A program made the translations under genes and the position numbers. The notes beneath the pieces are model-generated. The model was given only the letters and a program-made list of their open reading frames with translations. It searched no databases and was not told the origin of the DNA. From Ruminococcaceae bacterium UBA1244 (GTDB lineage Bacteria; Bacillota; Clostridia; Oscillospirales; Acutalibacteraceae): 5,581 nt of DNA. Where the stretch lies: the NCBI GenBank assembly GCA_002308635.1, contig DBWG01000127.1, forward strand, positions 1 through 5,581, read 5' to 3'. Positions within the stretch are counted from its first letter, which is position 1; every line of letters starts with the position of its first letter. This document shows positions 1-5,553 of this stretch, piece after piece.

Positions 1-86
1 CAGCCTTTTATTGAGGATTAGTATTATACAACAATACTCTTTATAGTCAGGAAGAGTTAAATAACGCAATCTCCATTGAAAATAAA

Positions 87-623
87 ATGAAAAATGGAGA
101 TGTCATCGCAGAGGATGAAAAAGTATTCTATTCAAGAATTCTCCAGTTGTATAATCAAACCATGCTTGAACAAAATATAGCATTCAATCTTCTTTATAAG
201 TGTGACGATGATGTTACTTGTTTGTCATATTTATATTGGTTTGATATACGTTCGTTTATTCCTGAACAAGCTATAGGACAGGCTTTAGAAATGATGAAAC
301 AATTATCTCCTACTGATTATGATAAGCTGCCTAAATCGTTCCCGAATATTGACTTTATGTTGGTTACACACAAACAAATTGTGGAACAGAAGCTGATGAA
401 ATATAGTAATTATTCCTCTATTGAAACTAAGAATATAAAGCTTTTTGAAGCTCAAGAACGTGTGCTGCGTAAGTTTGTATGGTCAATGGTCTATCACAAC
501 CATATGTGCGATAAGTATAATAAGCCTGAGCATTATATCAATACACAGGGCAATTGTGAACGTAGACACATGAAACTTGTTATTCACGTTATCAACAAAG
601 AAGGAAAAATTATAAACCCATAA
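87..623 (+). CDS. Hypothetical protein, 178 aa, probably 5'-truncated
   Basis: I do not recognise a family. The product is soluble-looking, with no signal peptide or membrane segment. It is rich in Lys, Asn, Tyr and Ile, with several predicted amphipathic helices, and ends in a basic stretch (CERRHMKLVIHVINKEGK). The base composition is clearly more AT-rich than the operon on the right, which suggests foreign origin. The start is doubtful. ATG at 87 has no Shine-Dalgarno sequence at normal distance; the nearest purine-rich site (AGGAAGAG, 49-56) is about 30 nt away. The same frame stays open back to 15, just after a TGA at 12-14, and reads like protein (LYNNTLYSQEELNNAISIEN), yet contains no ATG, GTG or TTG before 87. 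The annotated ORF may therefore be the 3' remainder of a longer gene cut by a nonsense mutation or an indel near the window edge. The stop is followed directly by an intrinsic terminator, so the 3' end is natural. Confidence 0.55.
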   Translation: MKNGDVIAEDEKVFYSRILQLYNQTMLEQNIAFNLLYKCDDDVTCLSYLYWFDIRSFIPEQAIGQALEMMKQLSPTDYDKLPKSFPNIDFMLVTHKQIVEQKLMKYSNYSSIETKNIKLFEAQERVLRKFVWSMVYHNHMCDKYNKPEHYINTQGNCERRHMKLVIHVINKEGKIINP

Positions 624-624
624 G

Positions 625-664
625 AAAAACCGCTGAGAGAACAATTGCCCTCAGCGGTTTTTTT
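625..664. terminator. Intrinsic terminator, bidirectional
   Basis: A 13-bp perfect stem (AAAAACCGCTGAG at 625-637 pairing with CTCAGCGGTTTTT at 650-662) has a 12-nt loop and a run of seven T at 658-664. It starts 2 nt after the TAA of the 87-623 gene. On the minus strand the same hairpin is followed by TTTTT and sits just after the stop of the integrase remnant (667-669), so it can end transcription from both sides. Confidence 0.92.
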
Positions 665-666
665 AC

Positions 667-908
667 CTATATCTTATTGTTATTCTCCAACAGTTCCTGC
701 ACATTCACATGAGTATATACTATCTCCGTCAGTGACATTGTACCAGAATGACCGCTAATCTTCTTTATAATGCTTGGTGATACTTTTTCTCTGACAGTAA
801 TAGAATACAGTTGTGACGGGTATCATTTGGCTTGTGTACTGTATCTATAAGTTCCATCAGCGGCGCGCATATAAATCGAAATAATTTGTATAAGTGAATT
901 TCTTTCTG
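667..908 (-). pseudogene. Tyrosine recombinase (phage/ICE integrase), C-terminal remnant
   Basis: Translation of the minus strand gives the C-terminal catalytic part of a Firmicutes phage-type tyrosine integrase. The first segment, from about 890 down to 789, contains APLMELIDTVHKPNDTRHNC, the box II region. After a shift of frame the second segment reads KKISGHSGTMSLTEIVYTH and then VNVQELLENNNKI before a TAG at 667-669. The late His of GHSG (748-750) and the nucleophilic Tyr of VYTH (715-717) are present, and Arg of DTRH is at 816-818. The His that normally begins the H-x-x-R motif is Asn here (codon 825-827). The two segments join only if one base is restored in the T run at 784-788 (A run on the coding strand). 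The N-terminal arm-binding and core domains are missing; the frame hits a stop at 909-911. This is a dead remnant of an integrated element. Family assignment is strong; function is lost. Confidence 0.85.
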
Positions 909-933
909 TTACCATCAAAGAAGAAATTCACTT
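892..933. repeat. 13-bp perfect inverted repeat (hairpin)
   Basis: AAGTGAATTTCTT (892-904) and AAGAAATTCACTT (921-933) are exact reverse complements around a 16-nt loop. On the + strand the right arm runs into TTT-C-TTT, so it could act as a weak AT-rich terminator in that direction. On the minus strand there is no T tract. It lies exactly between the integrase remnant and the end of the next remnant; the stop codon of the latter (928-930) is inside one arm. It could be an old terminator or a trace of an element end. Confidence 0.6.
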
Positions 934-1487
934 TTTCTTTGGTCTGCCTCTTTTTCGCAGCAAGCCGAGCTGAATAAGTATGTCATCATATATTTTTTTT
1001 ACACAGCTTTTTTGTTCTTTGATGTATTTTTTCTATTTCTGGAGGTAAGGGCTTTAATGTGTCTCTGTAATCTATAATCGTATCCTTAACATTTTCTTTG
1101 TATGGCTCAGCTTTCTCCTTAAACGATTCAATAATTTCTTTATCAATATTCATTCTTTTTAATTCATGAGCCTTTTCAGTGCAATAATGAAAGAATCCGT
1201 CAATAGTTTTGCTGTAAGGGCTGTTTTGTCTTTGGGCTTTTTTTAATCTCTCGGCTGGTTTTATTTAGCCCCACCATTTGCGATCCAAATCAAAAGTTCT
1301 ATAAATATTTCTCTGCTGCTTTTCCCTCTATTCCGCAAAGAATGTCATGATCCATACATTTTTTGACATCATTCAACAGATCATTCAATTCTGATGAAAC
1401 AGAGTTCAGTTTCAATAATCTGATCAATAATTGCAAATATTTCTGATCAAAGACGCAGGATGTTTTTCTTTGATCTGCTGATAAAAC
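928..1487 (-). pseudogene. Decayed coding region of unrecognised, charged protein
   Basis: No intact gene lies here, but the minus strand shows coding-like stretches in shifting frames. From 1487 to 1299 a frame is open with leucine-rich helical sequence (YLQLLIRLLKLNSVSSELND) and ends at TAG 1299-1301. Overlapping it in another frame is NIYRTFDLDRKWWG, stopped by TAA at 1265-1267. The same frame then runs open for about 92 codons to TGA at 986-988 (KTIDGFFHYCTEKAHELKRM, then IDYRDTLKPLPPEIEKIHQR). A shift in the A8 run (T run 993-1000) extends it to a basic tail, LIQLGLLRKRGRPKKK, and TGA at 928-930. The highly charged helices and an RGRPKKK end suggest a nucleic-acid-binding protein of a mobile element, but I cannot name a family. 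It may be one protein or pieces of two. There is no start codon with a ribosome binding site. Confidence 0.5.
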
Positions 1488-1552
1488 TCATATTATCACC
1501 CGGTATATTCCCCCTGAAAATACAAATACTACCCTTGAATAAACTTTGTATC

Positions 1553-1559
1553 AAAGGAG
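1553..1559 (+). promoter_or_regulatory. Ribosome binding site of the spoVT fragment
   Basis: AAAGGAG lies 9 nt before the ATG at 1569. It fixes the start of the truncated SpoVT frame and shows that this 5' end is native, although the rest of the gene is lost. No convincing -35/-10 pair was seen upstream. Confidence 0.75.
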
Positions 1560-1568
1560 AAATAAACC

Positions 1569-1667
1569 ATGCGCGCAACTGGAATAGTGAGAAGGATAGA
1601 CGACCTCGGCAGGGTCGTCATACCAAAGGAAATTCGCCGCACACTCAGGATAAGAGAGGGCGGATAA
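1569..1667 (+). pseudogene. spoVT: SpoVT-type AbrB-family regulator, N-terminal fragment
   Basis: The 32-residue frame starts MRATGIVRRIDDLGRVVIPK and continues EIRRTLRIREGG before TAA. This is nearly identical to the first 31 residues of SpoVT, the stage V sporulation regulator, whose N-terminus is MKATGIVRRIDDLGRVVIPK. It differs from AbrB, which has a KVDELGRVV variant. Intact SpoVT is about 178 residues: a swapped-hairpin DNA-binding domain of about 50 residues plus a GAF-like domain. Here the sequence stops just before the EGD-x-LEI strand that completes the DNA-binding fold, and the GAF domain is absent. What follows is unrelated and in another frame. The fragment keeps a good ribosome binding site and could be translated, but should not fold as the normal dimer. 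A functional copy is expected elsewhere if the host sporulates; that is inference. Confidence 0.85.
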
Positions 1668-1669
1668 CA

Positions 1670-1738
1670 TTGACACAAGACTACCGTTTTGTGAACGCTA
1701 TGAAGGAGATTGCGGAGAGGTTACATATCGGGAAATGA
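1670..1738 (+). pseudogene. Short 3' coding tail after the spoVT break
   Basis: In the frame shifted relative to spoVT, 22 codons read TQDYRFVNAMKEIAERLHIG plus flanking residues, ending in TGA 3 nt before a GC-rich hairpin. It looks like the C-terminal end of a real protein still attached to its terminator; a TTG at 1670 could start it, but without a clear ribosome binding site. It does not match the SpoVT C-terminus I know. The simplest reading is that a deletion joined the 5' end of spoVT to the 3' end of another gene. Family not recognised. Confidence 0.4.
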
Positions 1739-1742
1739 GAGA

Positions 1743-1771
1743 AGCCGCTCGGATGATGAGTCCGGGCGGCT
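1743..1771. terminator. Hairpin terminator between convergent units
   Basis: AGCCGCTCGGA (1743-1753) pairs with TCCGGGCGGCT (1761-1771) with one G-T wobble and a 7-nt loop. It begins shortly after the TGA of the 1670-1738 tail on the + strand and lies about 28 nt beyond the stop of the SWIM gene on the minus strand. T tracts are weak on both sides (CTTTGATC on +, TTCTCTCATTT on -), so it may serve both convergent units with moderate efficiency. Confidence 0.72.
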
Positions 1772-1798
1772 TTGATCATCTGATATTGTGACCGGGGT

Positions 1799-2527
1799 CT
1801 ATACTACCCCGAACATCTCTGACAGATCAATGTCCGAAAGTATCCTTTTGCTGGGTCTGTCAAAATTCGCCAGCATCTTTTCCGTTCTGTTTGCAATTAC
1901 AACATCTACAAAGCGGTCGGTGTTTATCCCTCTCAGGGTGAAAAACAGAAGCGGATCCTCGTCCAGCCTTGCGCCTACTCCGTAAAGTGTTGCTGCAACG
2001 TGCTTGCACATCAGCGCCCAGTCCGGACAGCTGCAATTAAATGATATTTCCTTCGGCTGCGGGAAAATTCCTCCCTCGTCAATGAATATCGACTTTAGTT
2101 CCTCGGGAAAATCTCCGCTGACAAGCTTATTAAGGTTTTCGACCTTTTTGCCGCATTTATCGGTAATAGTCTGTATCTGCTGCTCTGAAAGCGGGCTTAT
2201 GCGTATTTCGACCTTATATGGGGTTCTTCGTGTACCCTGTACACGGGCGAGGATTTTGCCCTGTTTTATTTCAAGATCAACGACAGAGCCTGTTTTGACA
2301 TAACGCTTTCCTCTCGGCAGTCTGTTATCATAATCTGCATATCGTTCAAGGTTGCTGCACCAGGCATTTCCCCACCAGCTTTTGGTAATGTTTCGTCCGC
2401 TTATAATAACGGGATGAAGCTCCTTGCCTTTTTTGGCAGCCTTCCTTTCAGTTGCCCTTGCATTGCTTTTCAGCTCCTCGTCCGTAGGCTGGGGGAAATT
2501 CATCTCATCCCAATAACGCTTTGACAT
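1799..2527 (-). CDS. SWIM zinc-finger domain protein
   Basis: This 242-aa protein carries a SWIM zinc finger near residues 160-182: FNCSCPDWALMCKHVAATLY. The Cys-x-Cys-x6-Cys-x-His ligands are C165, C167, C174 and H176. The segment before it (about residues 44-150: a GRNITKSWWGNAWCSNLERY stretch, then beta-rich sequence) and the DPLLFFTLRGI segment after the finger are usual for the bacterial SWIM proteins that sit next to SNF2 helicases. SWIM fingers bind DNA or proteins, and the likely role is partner or targeting subunit of the SNF2 translocase encoded just upstream; this is inference. The N-terminus is basic and polar, with no signal or membrane segment. The ATG at 2527 lies 3 nt after the SNF2 stop and has a strong GGAGG whose bases are the last SNF2 codons. 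The length is normal and no damage is visible. Last gene of the operon. Confidence 0.93.
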   Translation of the reverse strand: MSKRYWDEMNFPQPTDEELKSNARATERKAAKKGKELHPVIISGRNITKSWWGNAWCSNLERYADYDNRLPRGKRYVKTGSVVDLEIKQGKILARVQGTRRTPYKVEIRISPLSEQQIQTITDKCGKKVENLNKLVSGDFPEELKSIFIDEGGIFPQPKEISFNCSCPDWALMCKHVAATLYGVGARLDEDPLLFFTLRGINTDRFVDVVIANRTEKMLANFDRPSKRILSDIDLSEMFGVV

Positions 2528-2530
2528 TCA

Positions 2531-5119
2531 TTACACCTCCAATCTGAGCATTGACAGAAGCTCGTCATTGCTCATTTCGGTTATCCAGCTCTCTCCTCCT
2601 GAGCCGATGACATTTTCCGCAAGCTCTTTTTTGGAATTGATAAGCGCATCTATCTTTTCTTCAACCGTTCCCTGACAAATGAATTTATGCACCATGACAT
2701 TCTTGTCCTGACCTATGCGGAATGCGCGGTCGGTAGCCTGATTCTCCACCGACGGATTCCACCAACGGTCAAAATGTATGACATGATTTGCCTTAGTAAG
2801 GTTCAGTCCGGTTCCTCCTGCGCGGACTGACAAAACCATATAGGGCATATATTCCTCGCTTTGAAAACGGCTGACCAGCTCCGAGCGTTCGTTTATACTG
2901 ACGCCGCCGTGTATGACTCCGCCCTTGCAATGGAATATCTCCGAAAGGAATTTATCGAGATGCCTTGTCATTTCCTTGAATTGAGTAAAGACCAGCACCC
3001 GTTCGCGTTTTTCATATATCGTCTGACATATTTCTCTGAGCATTTCAAATTTGCCGCTCTGCGACGGATCAAATTCATCCTGTCCGAGATACTGATCGGG
3101 ATGGTTGCATATCTGCTTAAGGTGCAGAATAAGCGCAAGTATAATTCCCTTTCGCTGTATGCCTGAGCTTTCCTCAAGAGAATTTTCGGTTTCTGCCAAA
3201 AGCTTTCTGTACAGTACAGCCTGTTTCTTTGAAAGCTCGATATAATCCGCCTGTTCCATTTTTTCGGGAAGATCGGAAATGATCTTTTTATCTGTCTTTA
3301 CTCTGCGCAGCATGAAGGGCGCGATCATATTTTTAAGCTTGGAATACCCCTCAGGATGCTCCTGAAGACTGCGGCAGAAGATGCGAAATTCATCCGCGCT
3401 GCCAAGAAGCCCTTTGTCGAGAAAATCAAAAACAGACCACAGATTGAAAAGCTCGTTTTCGATAGGTGTACCTGTCAGAGCTATTTTCATCCTGCTTTTC
3501 AGCTTTTTTATCTGCTTTGTCTGTTTTGTAGCAGGGTTTTTGATCGCCTGAGCCTCATCGAGAATAACACAGTCCCATTCTCTGTCGTAAAGGCTTTCTA
3601 TCGAACAAGCCATGCGGTATGTCGTGATAGTCAGAAAGCCTGATGAAGCTTTGAAAATATCAGAGAGATCATTTGCGTGTTTTCCATAGAGAATATCAAC
3701 TGTCATGTCGGGCGTGAATTTGGCGCTCTCCTTTTTCCAGTTCCCCAAAAGCGATGCAGGAACAATAAGCAGCACCTTTGCATTGGGCTTTTCCGTCCGA
3801 AGGTTTTCTAAAAATGCGAGTATCTGCACTGTCTTTCCAAGTCCCATATCATCCGCAAGGCAGGCACCAAAGCCTATCCTGTTCATTTGCAGCAGCCAAT
3901 TTCTTCCGTTTTGTTGATAAGGACGCAGTTCTCCGCAGAAGGTTTCCGGAAGCGGCGCATTTTTTATCTTTTTTGGATCTCTCAGGACTTTCAGAAAATC
4001 CATCAGCCATTTTCCGTTTGTGATCACAACTCCGTTATCGGATTTTTCATCCGGTGTACGCAGTATATCCGCGCGAAGTGCATCAAGAAAGGTTATCTCG
4101 TTTTCCTGTTTTTTCAGCTCTGCAAGCAATGCGTTGAGCTGCGCATGATTGACCTCGATCCATCTGCCCTTGATAAATGACAGACCCTCCGTCTGGCTGA
4201 GAAGCTCCTTTATTTCAGCCTCAGTCAGAGGTATACCGCCGACAGTAAGACTCGGCGTCATGCTAAGTATTGAATCAAGCCCCATAAGCTTCGGCTTTTC
4301 GTCACCGACTGTGACGGAAACGGCAACGCTGCTGTATCTCTTTTTCCACCAGTTTGGTATGCGGCAGCGGATACCGACATCCTCCAGAGTGGGAATATCC
4401 TTAAGCAGACTGTATGCTTCCTCCGCCGTTAAACCGAGCGGATGAAAAAGCTCGCCGCTGTCCATTAGTTTTCCGATGACCTCGGATACCTCTGCCGCCT
4501 TGTTAAGGCAGGATAGCAGATCAAGTATTTTTGCTTTCTCGCCCTTGTATTCAGTAAGCGCATATTGCAGCGGAACGTGGCGGACAGAACCGTTATTTGT
4601 TTTTGTTGCATAGGTTGCAAGAAATGCAAACGGGTAATCTCCCTGTTTATTTTCTACCAGATGAAAGAACACTCTTTCGGGGACATGGAGCTTTGAGTTC
4701 TTTTCGGCAAAATAAAGAGATACCTTCCCGGGATATGTCTTTATTTCTTTTTTGAATATATCCAGAAAGCGTTTGTACTGACGCTTTATCCATGTCTTAG
4801 TTACATATTCCGCGCCGATAACAAAGGGAACGCTGTTAAGGAACAGCTCTGTTGTTTCTTCATCGGGTGTTAGTACGGTTTTTTCGCGGCTCAGCTCTAT
4901 GCCGGGTGTTGCAGCAAGCTGTTCCGAAAATAGTTCCGCAATACGGTATATGTAATTTCCGGCCGCATCAAAATAATCGGGTTTTTCCGAAAAAGCGAGC
5001 CTGTAAAAGGTCTGATAAGGAGCTTTTACAAACTTGCCGGTATTTTCATTGTTTGTATTCTGTGCCGCTATATCGACACGGAAAGAATCGTTTGTAAATA
5101 CAAAGAATATCTTATCCAT
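2531..5119 (-). CDS. SNF2-family DEAD-like helicase / DNA translocase
   Basis: This 862-aa cytoplasmic ATPase belongs to the bacterial SNF2 (HepA/RapA-like, COG0553) group, which moves along double-stranded DNA and remodels protein-DNA complexes. The C-terminal half has the full motor: LRPYQ (398-402), Walker A DDMGLGKT (423-430), motif Ia LLIVPASLLGNW (450-461), Walker B DEAQ (521-524), motif III LTGTPIEN (548-555), VLVFTQF (708-714), IHGG (736-739), motif V GGTGLNL (768-774) and motif VI QATDRAFRIGQ with its arginine finger (794-804). All key residues are present. The N-terminal 390 residues match the SNF2-associated region only loosely; GIPLTEAEIKELLSQTEGLS and IKGRWIEV (about 295-324) resemble the helicase-associated domain that precedes the motor in these proteins. 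ATG at 5119 has an AAAAGGA site 7 nt upstream. It lies 18 nt after the 117-aa gene and 3 nt before the SWIM gene, which marks an operon. Cellular role unproven: transcription recycling, repair or defence are all possible. Confidence 0.96.
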   Translation of the reverse strand: MDKIFFVFTNDSFRVDIAAQNTNNENTGKFVKAPYQTFYRLAFSEKPDYFDAAGNYIYRIAELFSEQLAATPGIELSREKTVLTPDEETTELFLNSVPFVIGAEYVTKTWIKRQYKRFLDIFKKEIKTYPGKVSLYFAEKNSKLHVPERVFFHLVENKQGDYPFAFLATYATKTNNGSVRHVPLQYALTEYKGEKAKILDLLSCLNKAAEVSEVIGKLMDSGELFHPLGLTAEEAYSLLKDIPTLEDVGIRCRIPNWWKKRYSSVAVSVTVGDEKPKLMGLDSILSMTPSLTVGGIPLTEAEIKELLSQTEGLSFIKGRWIEVNHAQLNALLAELKKQENEITFLDALRADILRTPDEKSDNGVVITNGKWLMDFLKVLRDPKKIKNAPLPETFCGELRPYQQNGRNWLLQMNRIGFGACLADDMGLGKTVQILAFLENLRTEKPNAKVLLIVPASLLGNWKKESAKFTPDMTVDILYGKHANDLSDIFKASSGFLTITTYRMACSIESLYDREWDCVILDEAQAIKNPATKQTKQIKKLKSRMKIALTGTPIENELFNLWSVFDFLDKGLLGSADEFRIFCRSLQEHPEGYSKLKNMIAPFMLRRVKTDKKIISDLPEKMEQADYIELSKKQAVLYRKLLAETENSLEESSGIQRKGIILALILHLKQICNHPDQYLGQDEFDPSQSGKFEMLREICQTIYEKRERVLVFTQFKEMTRHLDKFLSEIFHCKGGVIHGGVSINERSELVSRFQSEEYMPYMVLSVRAGGTGLNLTKANHVIHFDRWWNPSVENQATDRAFRIGQDKNVMVHKFICQGTVEEKIDALINSKKELAENVIGSGGESWITEMSNDELLSMLRLEV
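2535..2540 (-). promoter_or_regulatory. Ribosome binding site of the SWIM gene, inside the SNF2 end
   Basis: On the minus strand TTGGAGGTGTAATGAATG holds the last SNF2 codons (Leu-Glu-Val-stop), a GGAGGT Shine-Dalgarno and two ATGs. The first ATG (2529-2531) overlaps the TAA but is in a frame that does not give the SWIM protein. The second (2525-2527), about 7 nt from the GGAGGT, is the start. The layout favours coupled translation of both proteins. Confidence 0.8.
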
Positions 5120-5137
5120 TCTGGTGTCCTTTTCTTA

Positions 5138-5491
5138 TTAATCATTTTTATCCGGGAAATGGTCGGGATGATTTTTAATAATGAAGCCTATTCTTTCCCG
5201 AAACTCGTCGCTGAATCCGTCGAGATCGTCTGTTGTTATCACACCGTCCATTAACAGTCCCAAAATATTATCCACCATTTTGGAGCGGGAATTTCTTACT
5301 ATTACACCCGTTGAGCGTTTATCTTTCTTGATCCTGTCGTGCAGCTCCCAGAAGCGGTCAGAGGCATTTCTGTCTGTGGAAAGTATTTCAATATATTCTT
5401 TGCAAAGCTTTTCTATGTATGCCTCCTGCCAATCGGCTATCCTGCTTCTGTAAAGCTTCCAGTCTTTTTCTGAAAAATATGAATTCTCCAT
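5138..5491 (-). CDS. Conserved-looking hypothetical protein, 117 aa, first gene of SNF2 operon
   Basis: A small, soluble, charged protein, mostly helical by composition, with Trp at 11, 21 and 48. Its motif-like parts are SEKDWKLYRSRIADWQEAYI (7-26), NASDRFWELHDRIKKDKRS (42-60), a hinge TGVIVRNSRSKM (61-72) and NILGLLMDGVITTDDLDGFS (75-94). It resembles small Firmicutes proteins of similar length that I recall from databases, sometimes labelled multidrug transporter. That label cannot be right for this sequence, which has no membrane segment. No enzymatic motif is visible. ATG at 5491 has AGGAGG at 5496-5501, only 4 nt away, strong but close. The stop is 18 nt before the SNF2 start, so the two are almost certainly cotranscribed. 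A role as accessory or regulatory factor for the SNF2/SWIM pair is possible; it could also be an unrelated passenger. Confidence 0.85.
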   Translation of the reverse strand: MENSYFSEKDWKLYRSRIADWQEAYIEKLCKEYIEILSTDRNASDRFWELHDRIKKDKRSTGVIVRNSRSKMVDNILGLLMDGVITTDDLDGFSDEFRERIGFIIKNHPDHFPDKND

Positions 5492-5553
5492 TTTTCCTCC
5501 TGATATATCACAAGGGATTTCAAATATCTCCTTAGTGGTATTGCTGTACTGTT

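Noticed and set aside
1302..1334. Minus-strand GIEGKAAEKYL resembles the GIEG-x-AA-x-x-Y motif of Cas1
   Set aside because: Only this short motif fits. The expected downstream Cas1 residues are not found in any frame, no other cas gene or repeat array is in the window, and the frame ends at once. A profile search of 1299-1487 against Cas1 would settle it.
1445..1475. Short inverted repeat GATCAAAGA / TCTTTGATC
   Set aside because: Only 9 bp with a short loop, in AT-rich decayed DNA; it has no T tract or gene to regulate and may be chance.
1470..1496. Possible promoter TTGATC / TATTAT before the spoVT fragment
   Set aside because: The spacing is only 15 nt, both boxes are imperfect and SpoVT genes normally use a sporulation sigma factor, so it is not supported.
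1460..1738. 92-aa open frame on the + strand
   Set aside because: It lacks a ribosome binding site and runs across the well-supported spoVT start in a different frame. Only its last 22 codons look like real protein, and they are listed separately.
2968..3177. 69-aa frame on the minus strand inside the SNF2 gene
   Set aside because: It lies wholly within the conserved motor-coding region in another frame and has no ribosome binding site; a chance frame.
1788..5453. Many + strand frames of 65-101 aa opposite the operon
   Set aside because: They are antisense shadows of the SWIM, SNF2 and 117-aa genes, with shadow-like composition (rich in Ser, Phe, Cys and Leu) and no start signals or recognisable domains.
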